A stretch of 64,000 nt of DNA from Cupriavidus cauae. GTDB lineage: Bacteria > Pseudomonadota > Gammaproteobacteria > Burkholderiales > Burkholderiaceae. Shown piece by piece: positions 52,378 to 60,379 of this stretch (positions within the stretch are counted from its first letter, which is position 1; every line of letters starts with the position of its first letter). Under the pieces are notes generated by a model that did no database searches, was not told where the DNA came from, and saw nothing but the letters and a program-made list of their open reading frames with translations. The DNA lies in NCBI RefSeq assembly GCF_008632125.1, contig NZ_VWRN01000019.1, positions 1 through 64,000 of the forward strand, read 5' to 3'. A program made the position numbers and the translations under genes.

Positions 52378-52731
52378 CTAGGCGGCGGCCGCCTCGTCCC
52401 CGGCATTCCGGTCGATCTGCCGCATCGCCTTCTCGATTTCGTCCGCATCGGTCGGCCTCACCAGCCGCGCCATCTCCTTGCCGTCGCGCAGGAACACCAG
52501 CGTCGGCCACAGCTTGATGCGGAACGAGCGGCCGAGCGGGCGGCCGCTGCCGTCCTCGACCTTGATGTGCCGCACCTGCTGATGGCGCGAGAAGGCCGAG
52601 GCAATCGGCGCCTGCGCCCGCATGCAGTAGCCGCACCAGGGTGCGCCGAATTCCAGCACAGCGGCGCCGGGCAACGCGTCGATATCCTCGCGTGGCGGTT
52701 CGATCGCCATATAGGTTTCGGACATGGCCAT
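52378..52731 (-). CDS. Small thioredoxin-like protein
   Basis: A 117-residue single-domain thioredoxin fold with WCGYC active site (Cys33, Cys36) after VLEFGAP and cis-Pro region LWPTLVFLRDG. There is no signal peptide, so it should act in the cytoplasm on protein disulfides. The start is the ATG at 52731 with GGAG seven nt upstream; a second ATG follows two codons later. It diverges from the chemoreceptor gene. Confidence 0.9.
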   Translation of the reverse strand: MAMSETYMAIEPPREDIDALPGAAVLEFGAPWCGYCMRAQAPIASAFSRHQQVRHIKVEDGSGRPLGRSFRIKLWPTLVFLRDGKEMARLVRPTDADEIEKAMRQIDRNAGDEAAAA

Positions 52732-52850
52732 TTGTCGTCTCCGTATTTGTCCTCGATATCCCGATCTAGCGAAATTCACGCCAGGCAGGGCTCAAGAGTG
52801 CCGCAGGGCTGACGTAAACCCTGAATGAAACCACACTAACATCAGAATTA

Positions 52851-52873
52851 AGCGGCTACTGAGCCGCTTTTTT
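52851..52873 (+). terminator. Intrinsic terminator in the leader of the chemoreceptor gene
   Basis: AGCGGCT, loop ACTG, AGCCGCT and six Ts form a textbook Rho-independent terminator on the plus strand, ending about 27 bp before the chemoreceptor ATG. There is no plus-strand gene upstream for it to end. It must therefore stop a short leader RNA (attenuation) or a small RNA starting around 52740-52800. A second stem CAGGG/CCCTG lies at 52804-52822. Confidence 0.75.
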
Positions 52874-52899
52874 GATGATAGCCGTCCCCTGGCCCCATC

Positions 52900-54504
52900 A
52901 TGAACATCAGTCAACGTCTGCTTTTCACGCTGTTCTTCTCCCTGCTCGCCTTGCTGGTCGTCGGCATCGGCGGCATCTGGCAACTGAACCAGGCCGAACA
53001 ACGCCTGGAGTATTTCAACGAAAACACCCTGACCAGCGTGCGCCGGCTCAATGCGATCAAGGACAGCACCACCGCGATCCGGGTCCAGCTGTATCGCCAT
53101 GCGCTCGCCGACGACGCGAAGGCCAAGGACGACGCCGAGCAGGAGATCGCCAACGCGATCAAGCGCTTCGACGATCTGGCCGCCCGGTACGAGCGCGAGG
53201 ACATCTCCAACGATGCCGACCGCAAGCTGCTGGAGGAGGACCGCGCCGCGCTGGCACGCTATCGCGCCCAGCATCCCGCTTTCTTTGCGCTGTCCCGCAC
53301 CAACGACACTGCGGGCCTGCACGCGATGCTGTCGTCGGGCGAGCTGCATCTGGCCTCGGGCGCGCTGCGCAAGCAGATCGACGCGCATCTGGACTTCAAC
53401 AGCAAGATGGGCGACGACTCGGTGATCGAGAACAAGCGCGCCAGCACGATCGCGGTGCGCGTGTTCGGCACCGTCATCGGCGTGACCGTGCTGATCGTGG
53501 CCATGCTGGCGTGGCTGCTGTATCGCCGCATCCGCGACAGCCTGGGCGAGATGCAGGCCAGCATGGAGCATGTCAGCGAAACGCTGGACCTGAGCCATCG
53601 CTCGCCGGTGCGCCGTCTCGACGAGGTGGGCCGCACCGCGCAGAGCTTCAATGCGCTGCTCGACCGCGTCGCCGCGGCGATGCGCGAGGTGCGCCAGTCG
53701 AGCGATTCGGTCGGCGTGGCCGCACGCCAGATCGCGGCCGGCAACGCCGACCTGTCGTCGCGCACCGAGCAGCAGGCCGCCTCGCTCGAGGAGACCGCGT
53801 CCAGCATGGAAGAGCTGACCACCACGGTGCGCCACAACGCGGACAGCGCGCGCCAGGCCAGCACGCTGGCCGACAACGCCGCCGCCGTGGCGCATCACGG
53901 CCATGTCGCCACCGGCCAGATGGTCGAGACCATGGGCGCGATCAGCACTAACTCGAACCGCATCGCCGAGATCACGGGCATGATCGAGGGCATTGCCTTC
54001 CAGACCAACATCCTGGCGCTGAACGCCGCGGTGGAAGCCGCGCGAGCCGGCGAACAGGGCCGCGGCTTCGCCGTGGTGGCCGGCGAGGTGCGCACGCTGG
54101 CGCAGCGCTCGTCGAGCGCCGCCAAGGAGATCAAGGAACTGATCGACGCCTCGGTGTCGACGGTGCGCACCGGCTCGGCCCAGGCCGAAAGCGTGGGCGC
54201 GACCATGAACGAGATCCAGCAGGCGGTCAAGCAGGTGTCCGACATCATCGGCGAGATCGCCGCGGCCACCGGCGAACAGAGCCGCGGCATCGAGCAGGTC
54301 AACCAGGCGGTCGGCCAGATGGACCAGGTCACGCAGCAGAACGCCGCGCTGGTCGAGGAAGCCGCCGCCGCTGCGCATTCGCTGGACGAACAGGCAACGC
54401 GCCTGCTCGAAACGGTCGCGATGTTCCGCCTCGTGGCGAGCCACGGCGCCGCTGCGCCGTCGAAGGGCGCGGCGGTTGCCCGCGCGCAGCTGGCCGCGGC
54501 CTGA
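52900..54504 (+). CDS. Methyl-accepting chemotaxis protein
   Basis: A 534-residue transmembrane chemoreceptor. TM1 lies at ~8-30, a four-helix-bundle sensor domain at ~31-185 and TM2 at ~187-210. HAMP follows, then a long cytoplasmic coiled coil with the hairpin signature [20 protein letters not shown] and [18 protein letters not shown], and Gln/Glu methylation stretches on each side. No C-terminal CheR-binding pentapeptide is seen; the end is an Ala-rich tail. No other chemotaxis gene is near. Ligand unknown. Confidence 0.95.
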   Translation: MNISQRLLFTLFFSLLALLVVGIGGIWQLNQAEQRLEYFNENTLTSVRRLNAIKDSTTAIRVQLYRHALADDAKAKDDAEQEIANAIKRFDDLAARYEREDISNDADRKLLEEDRAALARYRAQHPAFFALSRTNDTAGLHAMLSSGELHLASGALRKQIDAHLDFNSKMGDDSVIENKRASTIAVRVFGTVIGVTVLIVAMLAWLLYRRIRDSLGEMQASMEHVSETLDLSHRSPVRRLDEVGRTAQSFNALLDRVAAAMREVRQSSDSVGVAARQIAAGNADLSSRTEQQAASLEETASSMEELTTTVRHNADSARQASTLADNAAAVAHHGHVATGQMVETMGAISTNSNRIAEITGMIEGIAFQTNILALNAAVEAARAGEQGRGFAVVAGEVRTLAQRSSSAAKEIKELIDASVSTVRTGSAQAESVGATMNEIQQAVKQVSDIIGEIAAATGEQSRGIEQVNQAVGQMDQVTQQNAALVEEAAAAAHSLDEQATRLLETVAMFRLVASHGAAAPSKGAAVARAQLAAA

Positions 54505-54529
54505 CGCTGGACGCACCGGCCTGAGCCTG

Positions 54530-54750
54530 GACGGCTCGGGCTTCGACAGCTCGTGCTTGGACGGCGCGCTTCGACGGCTCCGGCGTCGACGGCTCGGGTT
54601 TCGACGGCTCGGGCGTCGACAACTCGGGCTTCGACGGCTCGGGCTTCGACAACTCGGGCGTCGACAACTCGGGCGTCGACAACTCGGGCTTCGACAACTC
54701 GGGCGTCGACAACTCGGCGTCGACAACTCGGCGTCGACAACTCGGGCTTC
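54530..54750. repeat. 15-bp tandem array between convergent genes
   Basis: About fifteen units of GACAACTCGGGCGTC / GACGGCTCGGGCTTC follow one another between the chemoreceptor stop and the stop of the convergent PEP-utilising gene. Most are exactly 15 bp, but one 13-bp and two 14-bp units break the frame, so it is not a conserved coding tract. Both variants seem built from TCGAC-containing blocks, and many junctions create GTCGAC. Confidence 0.92.
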
Positions 54751-54764
54751 GACAGTTCGGGCCG

Positions 54765-57428
54765 CTAGCGGGCGGCCACCCGTTTTGCGGCCATCCGCTG
54801 GACGGTGCCGCGATTGCCGTCCACCGCCAGCGTGTCGCCGTCGGCCAGTTGCGACAGGATGCCGGGCAGATTGACCACGGCCGGAATGCCGAACTCGCGC
54901 GCGACGATCGCGCCATGCGACAGGTAGCCGCCGGTCTCCATCACGAGGCCGCCGGCGCGCAGGAACAGCGGCGTCCAGGCCGGATCGGTGCTGGGCGCCA
55001 CCAGGATGTCGCCATTGGCCATCGCCGTCGCCTGTTGCGGGCTGCGTGCGACGCAAGCGGGTCCCTGCGCCTGCCCGGCGCCGACTGGCGTGCCGGACCA
55101 GCGCCCGGCGGCGGCATCTGCCACCGACGCGGCGCTCGGTTCCGACGAGGGGAACACCGCCGGCAATGCGCCCGGCTGCTCGACGATCACCGCAGGCTCG
55201 GTCTGCCCGGCCTGACGCGCCAGCGTTTCGGCGCGCCGCGCCGCGCGCCGGGCGGCGTGCTGCAGCGGCATCCGGCCTTCCGCGGCCGCGAGCAATTCGA
55301 ACGCGGTCAGATGGAACACATCGTCGGCCCGCTTCAAGCCGGCGTCGTTGCCGTTCTCCTTGTCGTCCTCGTTGCTGCCCTCGTCAGCGTTCGCACCCGC
55401 ACGGGTCAACTGCGCGCCTAGCGCCAGCGCGGTGCGCCGCACCACTTCGAGATACCGCATCAACGCGCTGCGCGCGGCCTCGCGCTGATTGCACTCGCGC
55501 GTCGCGACCCGCACCATCCGCCGCAGCAGCGGCAGCATCGCGGGGCGAGCCAACGGCGGTATCGCGGCGCGCAGACGCTGCCACGCCTGGCGCGCGGCAT
55601 CGCGCTGGCGCTGCCGCACCGCGTGGGCGTCGCTGCCGATCATGCCAAGCACGGTGTCGAGCAGATAGTCGGGCGCCTCGCGCCAGCGCGGCTGCCGCAC
55701 ATAGCTTTCCGCGGTGGCGCGATGGCCGTAGCGCTCCAGGAATTCGGCGAACGCGCGGCGAAAGGGACTGTGCGCGGGCAGCCGTTGCTCCCACTGCGCG
55801 CCGATCCGCTGCGGACTCCGCAGCCACGCCAGCGCTTCGGCATCCGCCGCGGCGGTCTCGGCCAACGCGATCAGCGCATAGCCCTGCTGCGCGGTGACGC
55901 TCGGCTCGCCGCCGGCCATCAGCGCCGCGGTCACCGCATAGCCCTCGCCGGGGCAGTACTTCTCGACCAGATCGACCAGCCCGGCGAGCGTGCCGCCGGC
56001 CGAGCCCTGCAGGAAGAACAGCGGATCGGCCTGCGCGACCGTGCGGAACTGCTCGCGCAGCAGCCGGGCCAGCGCGCCGCGATCGGCGGGCAGCGCCTGC
56101 TGGCGCCACTGGCGCGTCTGCTCGGCGGCGCGCGCCAGCGCCGCTTCGCCCAGGCGTCGTTGCCGCGGTGAGCGCGCCAGATAGCGCAGCATGCGCAGGC
56201 CGCGGGCGAGGCGGTCGCGCGCGCTGGGAGGCGGCACCGCGATCTCCGGCTGCGTGCCGCCGAGCAGGCGGTTGACGGCGTCGGGACGCACGCCCAACGC
56301 GTCGTAGCACTCCCACTGCATCAGCGACACGTCGAGATACAGGCGGCCGTCGAACAGCGCCGCGTGCTCGGTGCCGGGCAGGATCGGATAGCCGGACAGC
56401 GAAAAGCCCAGCGTCAGCATCCGGTTGGCCATCGTGCGGCAGCCGTGCCAGTCGAGCGCGGACAGCGGGTCGGGCATGATCTCGCGGGTATTGCCGCGCG
56501 ACCAGTAGCGCGGCTGCTCGCGCAGCGCCGGATAGGTGTGCCGCGCACGCGCGGTGACGGGCCTGGCCTGCACGATCCAGAAGCGCTCGCCGTCCCAGAC
56601 CCATTCGATGTCATAGCGAGGATTGGCGAAGTCCAGCGCGCTGGCGGCATCGCGCGACAGCCCGCCGAGCGCGATGGCCTGCGCGTCGGACAGTACCGCC
56701 TCGGCGGCCTGCTGCGCGGGCGTGTCGATCACCGTGGTGCCGCCGCCGGACTGGACCCGCGTCATGCGCTGCTTGCCGCCGAGGCGGCGCGCGATCACGC
56801 GCAGCGCATCGTCGCCATCGGTGCTTTCGTTGCTCTGCAGCCGATATTCGTCGCCATCGGCCTGTCCGCCGACCAGCGCTTCGCCCAGGCCCCAATGCGC
56901 GTGGATCAGCAACTGATCGTCGCGGCCGGACAGCGGGTCGCAGGTGAAGGCGATGCCGGCCGCCACCGCCGGCAGCAGCGGCATCACGACCACCGCCATC
57001 GCCGGTTGGTGTCCTTGCCGGTCGAGACCGAGGCGTTGCCGATAGGCGACCGCCGCCGGCTCCCACACCGAATCCCAGGCCGCCTGCACCGCCTCGGCCA
57101 CGGCATCCACGCCGGTCACGTTCAGCCGCGACAGGTGAATGCCGGCGAACGAGGCCTGCGCCGAATCCTCCTGCGGGGCCGACGAGCGGACCGCGAGCGG
57201 CGTGGTTTCCCAATCCCGCACCGCCAGTTCGCGCGCGAGCGCGTCGCGCAGGGCCTGGGGCACCGGATCGCCGGCGCGCCGGCCGCGGCTCGCGTCGGCA
57301 TGGATCACGAAGCCGTCGGGCACCGGCACGCCGAGCTGCGCCATTAGCGCCAGCTGCCAGCCCTTGCCGCCGGCGGCGGCCGGCCCTTGCACCGCGGCGG
57401 CCGGCCAGTCGAGCAGCAGGGCGCTCAT
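54765..57428 (-). CDS. Rifampicin-phosphotransferase-like PEP-synthase-family enzyme
   Basis: An 887-residue dikinase-like protein. It has an N-terminal ATP-grasp domain (GGKGWQLALMAQLG, AVRSSAPQEDSAQASFAG, EWVWDGERFWIVQARPV) and a ~450-residue middle domain. The swivelling His domain has GDILVAPSTDPAWTPLFLRAGGLV and GGYLSHGAIVAREFGIPAVV (His838). Order, size and the STDPAWTPLF block match rifamycin phosphotransferases (~867 residues) better than PEP synthase, whose PEP-binding barrel is absent. An acidic Asn/Glu/Asp insert lies near residue 690. The substrate may be a rifamycin or something else. Start ATG 57428 overlaps the TetR stop. Confidence 0.8.
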   Translation of the reverse strand: MSALLLDWPAAAVQGPAAAGGKGWQLALMAQLGVPVPDGFVIHADASRGRRAGDPVPQALRDALARELAVRDWETTPLAVRSSAPQEDSAQASFAGIHLSRLNVTGVDAVAEAVQAAWDSVWEPAAVAYRQRLGLDRQGHQPAMAVVVMPLLPAVAAGIAFTCDPLSGRDDQLLIHAHWGLGEALVGGQADGDEYRLQSNESTDGDDALRVIARRLGGKQRMTRVQSGGGTTVIDTPAQQAAEAVLSDAQAIALGGLSRDAASALDFANPRYDIEWVWDGERFWIVQARPVTARARHTYPALREQPRYWSRGNTREIMPDPLSALDWHGCRTMANRMLTLGFSLSGYPILPGTEHAALFDGRLYLDVSLMQWECYDALGVRPDAVNRLLGGTQPEIAVPPPSARDRLARGLRMLRYLARSPRQRRLGEAALARAAEQTRQWRQQALPADRGALARLLREQFRTVAQADPLFFLQGSAGGTLAGLVDLVEKYCPGEGYAVTAALMAGGEPSVTAQQGYALIALAETAAADAEALAWLRSPQRIGAQWEQRLPAHSPFRRAFAEFLERYGHRATAESYVRQPRWREAPDYLLDTVLGMIGSDAHAVRQRQRDAARQAWQRLRAAIPPLARPAMLPLLRRMVRVATRECNQREAARSALMRYLEVVRRTALALGAQLTRAGANADEGSNEDDKENGNDAGLKRADDVFHLTAFELLAAAEGRMPLQHAARRAARRAETLARQAGQTEPAVIVEQPGALPAVFPSSEPSAASVADAAAGRWSGTPVGAGQAQGPACVARSPQQATAMANGDILVAPSTDPAWTPLFLRAGGLVMETGGYLSHGAIVAREFGIPAVVNLPGILSQLADGDTLAVDGNRGTVQRMAAKRVAAR

Positions 57429-58159
57429 GGTGCGCGCTCCGGCTCGGCCGCGCGTGCCGCGCCGTGGAAGAACAGGTCGACGATGGCCGCGAACTCGGCG
57501 CGCAGGTCGCCGGCGGGCGCCGCGAGCCAGCGCATCAGCGCGCCCAGGTACAGATGATGGAACAGCGTGGCGAGCTGCCCCGACGGCAGGTCGCGCCGCA
57601 GCTCGCCGCTCTGCTGGGCCGCCGCCATCAGCGCATCGAAGGCGAGGTCCATGCCGCTGCGCCCTGGGGCTGCTTCGCCGCTGCCGTTGCCGTCGCTGTT
57701 GCCGCCGGCACTCTGCCCGAAGCGCCCCGGGCCTAGATCGAGAAAGCGGAAACGCAGATAGTGCGGCAGGTAACCGCGGCGCGCTTCGCACCAGTCGGCC
57801 GAGGCAGACAGCAGATAGCACAGCCGCGCCTGGAAGCTGCCGAGGCCGTCGAGCGCCCCTCGCAACTGCTGCAGTCCCGCGGCCAGCTCGCCGTGGAACT
57901 GGTGGGCCAGCAGCGCCTCCTTGACCGGAAAGTGGTTGTACAGCGTGCCCTTGGCCACGTCGGCCTGCGCGGCGATCTGCTCCATCGTCACCGCGTCGTA
58001 GCCATGCGTCTCGAACAGGCCGAAGGCGGTGGCCGCCAGATGATCGAGCGTCTGGTTGCGCTTGCGCTGACGCCGCCCCGCGGGCGGCGGGGTGTCGGTG
58101 GGCGGGTCGAACGGAGTTTGGGCGGTTCGCTGGGCGGTTCGCCGAGGCGTGGCTTCCAT
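57425..58159 (-). CDS. TetR-family regulator
   Basis: A 244-residue repressor. After a ~35-residue Pro/Thr/Arg leader the HTH domain reads LAATAFGLFETHGYDAVTMEQIAAQADVAKGTLYNHF. The ligand domain follows, with a Gly/Ser-rich insert near 155-170. It overlaps the phosphotransferase gene (ATGA) and a palindrome lies at its start, so it probably controls itself and that gene. The ATG at 58159 lacks a clear Shine-Dalgarno and the leader may be extremely short. Confidence 0.9.
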   Translation of the reverse strand: MEATPRRTAQRTAQTPFDPPTDTPPPAGRRQRKRNQTLDHLAATAFGLFETHGYDAVTMEQIAAQADVAKGTLYNHFPVKEALLAHQFHGELAAGLQQLRGALDGLGSFQARLCYLLSASADWCEARRGYLPHYLRFRFLDLGPGRFGQSAGGNSDGNGSGEAAPGRSGMDLAFDALMAAAQQSGELRRDLPSGQLATLFHHLYLGALMRWLAAPAGDLRAEFAAIVDLFFHGAARAAEPERAP

Positions 58160-58191
58160 TTGCACGTCGCTTAATTTTGAACGTCGTGCAA
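58160..58191. promoter_or_regulatory. Operator candidate TTGCACG-N18-CGTGCAA before the TetR gene
   Basis: Perfect 7-bp arms lie in an AT-rich stretch that directly abuts the TetR start. Inner GTCG/ACGT segments add partial symmetry. Spacing and place fit a TetR autoregulatory site that would also overlap the promoter. Confidence 0.5.
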
Positions 58192-58248
58192 TTTTATGCT
58201 TCGCGCCTCCCTTGTCAAGCCGTTCGGTAAAAACGCCCGGATGGTCGT

Positions 58249-58701
58249 TCAGGCCGTCTCCGCCTCCGTATCCCCGATATAGACGACCTTCTCGGTCATC
58301 GGATCGAACGGCAGCGAGCCATGCTCGTGCACCACCAGCCAGCGCCCATCGCGCTTCTGGAAGCAGACCGTGATGCGGATCCAGGTGCCGCCGGCCGGAT
58401 GGTCGGGCTCGTCCACTGGCGCGATGCGGCTCAGGCAGTGGCAGAACGCGAGATCGGCGCCGACGGTCAGCGCGATGTCCTTGCGTTCGGAGCGGAAGCG
58501 CCGGGGTAGATACGGAAAGCACGCCTCCCAGGTGGCGCGATATGCGTCGACACCTTGCAGCGCATAGGGCGGCTTGACGTCGAACAGCGCCACGTCGGGC
58601 GCATAGTTCGCCGTCATGGCGGCGGCGTCGCGCCGTTCCAGCGCGCGGGCCCAGTCTTCCATCATCTGCGCGATGGTCTGCTCGTCCTTGCTGATGCTCA
58701 T
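58249..58701 (-). CDS. SnoaL/NTF2-like protein
   Basis: A 150-residue cone-shaped alpha+beta-barrel protein of the SnoaL/ketosteroid-isomerase-like superfamily ([39 protein letters not shown]). Members are isomerases, hydrolases or ligand-binding proteins; no catalytic assignment is possible. The ATG at 58701 follows GGAG. It lies 89 bp upstream of the TetR gene on the same strand and may be the first gene of that unit. Confidence 0.85.
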   Translation of the reverse strand: MSISKDEQTIAQMMEDWARALERRDAAAMTANYAPDVALFDVKPPYALQGVDAYRATWEACFPYLPRRFRSERKDIALTVGADLAFCHCLSRIAPVDEPDHPAGGTWIRITVCFQKRDGRWLVVHEHGSLPFDPMTEKVVYIGDTEAETA

Positions 58702-58996
58702 GATGTGCTCCTTGTCGGTTCGGTTTCGAACCCGCCGCATGGGGTGGACCCGGCGTGGCCGGTGTGCCAGGGCGGCGGCTCCTGTCCTGTTGTCGAACGG
58801 CTTCGAGCCAAATCGACATCCGCCGCTGCATCGGTCGCGCCCCCGAAGTCGTGGCCGATGGCCCCGGGGGCGGCGGCAGGACGCCGGGTCCGCGCGTTGG
58901 GGGGGCGCGTCCACGGGGACGACGGACAGCGGTGCCTTAGAATGCACAGAACCGGGTTTGCCACCGCTGGCAGCGGCGGCATTCGCGCCGATACTT
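58702..58996. other. Divergent gap upstream of the PQQ operon
   Basis: Most of the 337-bp divergent region 58702-59038 is very GC-rich with a run of seven Gs near 58900. I see no open gene and no repeat array. The part nearest the dehydrogenase carries the dyad described separately. Confidence 0.4.
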
Positions 58997-59020
58997 GTCG
59001 CAAGACCTGTCAGGTCGCAA
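58997..59020. promoter_or_regulatory. Repeat/dyad GTCGCAA-GACCTG-T-CAGGTC before the PQQ operon
   Basis: The direct repeats GTCGCAA (58997-59003, 59014-59020) enclose the perfect dyad GACCTG-T-CAGGTC (59004-59016). The element ends 18 bp before the ATG at 59039 and could be an operator or leader hairpin. Confidence 0.45.
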
Positions 59021-59038
59021 ACCATCGAGGAGTGCGTC

Positions 59039-60379
59039 ATGAGGAAGGTTCGCCTTGTCATCGTGATGGGTGCCGTCATGCTGCTGGTTGGCGGCTGCTT
59101 CCTGCTGGGCATGGGGGACCGCGCCACGCTGACGGTGGCGCAGGGCACCGGTCCGTCGCCGACCCTGCCGCCGCCGAACAAGACCCTGCTGCCGACCGTG
59201 GACATCGCGCCGGCGATCGGCTGGCCGGCAGGGGCGCGGCCGACGCCCGCGCCCGGGCTCGCGGTGACGGCGTTTGCCGACGGGCTCGATCATCCGCGCT
59301 GGCTCTATGTGCTGCCCAACGGCGACGTGCTGGTCGCGGAGTCGAACGCGCCGCCCAAGCCGGAATCGGGCAAGGGCATCCGCGACTGGGTCATGAAGAT
59401 GGTGATGAAACGCGCCGGCGCCGGCACGCCCAGCGCCAACCGCATCACGCTGCTGCGCGACACCGATCGCGACGGCGTCGCCGACAAGCGCTCGGTCTTC
59501 CTGCAGGGCCTGAACTCGCCGTTCGGCATGGTGCTGGTCGGCAACGACTTCTATGTCGCCAATGCCGACGCGCTGGTCCGCTTCCGCTATCGTCCCGGCG
59601 CCGACCGGATCGACGAGCCGGGCGTCAAGGTGGTGGACCTGCCCGCCGGCATCAACCATCACTGGACCAAGAACGTGATCGCCAGCCACGACGGCCGCAA
59701 GCTGTACATCACGGTCGGCTCGAACAGCAACGTCGCCGAGAAGGGCATGGAGATCGAGCAGGGCCGGGCCGCGATCTGGGAGCTCGATCGCGCCAGCGGC
59801 AAGATGCGGCTGTATGCAACGGGCCTGCGCAATCCGAACGGCCTGGCGTGGGAACCGGTCACCGGCAAGCTGTGGACCGCGGTCAACGAGCGCGACGAGA
59901 TCGGCAGCGACCTGGTGCCGGACTACATCACGTCGGTGCGGGATGGCGGCTTCTACGGCTGGCCCTACAGCTATTGGGGCCAGCACGTCGATACGCGCGT
60001 CCAGCCGCAGCGGCCCGAGCTGGTGGCCACCGCGCTGGTGCCCGACTATGCGCTGGGTCCGCATACCGCCTCGCTCGGCATCACGTTCGCGGACGGACTG
60101 CACTGGCCCGCGCCGTTCCGCGAGGGACTGTTCGTCGGCCAGCATGGCTCCTGGAACCGCAAGCCCAAGAGCGGCTACAAGGTGATCTTCGTGCCGTTCC
60201 GCGGCGGCATGCCGAACGGCGAGCCGATCGATGTGCTGACCGGCTTTCTCGATGGCGAGGAGCGCGCCCATGGCCGCCCGGTCGACGTCAAGGACGATCG
60301 GCGCGGCGGGCTGCTGGTAACCGACGATGTCGGCAATGTGGTCTGGCGCGTGACGGCAATGACGGCGAAGCGCCGATGA
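59039..60379 (+). CDS. PQQ-dependent sorbosone/aldose-dehydrogenase-like lipoprotein
   Basis: A 446-residue six-bladed beta-propeller of the soluble glucose dehydrogenase/L-sorbosone dehydrogenase group, which bind pyrroloquinoline quinone and oxidise sugars in the periplasm. A lipobox LLVGGC near residue 20 suggests lipid anchoring. Family segments seen are [73 protein letters not shown] and [10 protein letters not shown]. Start ATG 59039 with GAGGAG. Its stop overlaps the receptor start (ATGA), so it is co-translated with a PqqU-like importer. Confidence 0.88.
   Translation: MRKVRLVIVMGAVMLLVGGCFLLGMGDRATLTVAQGTGPSPTLPPPNKTLLPTVDIAPAIGWPAGARPTPAPGLAVTAFADGLDHPRWLYVLPNGDVLVAESNAPPKPESGKGIRDWVMKMVMKRAGAGTPSANRITLLRDTDRDGVADKRSVFLQGLNSPFGMVLVGNDFYVANADALVRFRYRPGADRIDEPGVKVVDLPAGINHHWTKNVIASHDGRKLYITVGSNSNVAEKGMEIEQGRAAIWELDRASGKMRLYATGLRNPNGLAWEPVTGKLWTAVNERDEIGSDLVPDYITSVRDGGFYGWPYSYWGQHVDTRVQPQRPELVATALVPDYALGPHTASLGITFADGLHWPAPFREGLFVGQHGSWNRKPKSGYKVIFVPFRGGMPNGEPIDVLTGFLDGEERAHGRPVDVKDDRRGGLLVTDDVGNVVWRVTAMTAKRR

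Noticed and set aside
54530..54750. CRISPR array
   Set aside because: The repeats are directly adjacent without spacers, and no cas gene is present.
54530..54765. A pentapeptide-repeat protein encoded by the 15-bp array
   Set aside because: Units of 13 and 14 bp break every frame, there is no start with a ribosome binding site, and flanking frames are shadows of the chemoreceptor and phosphotransferase.
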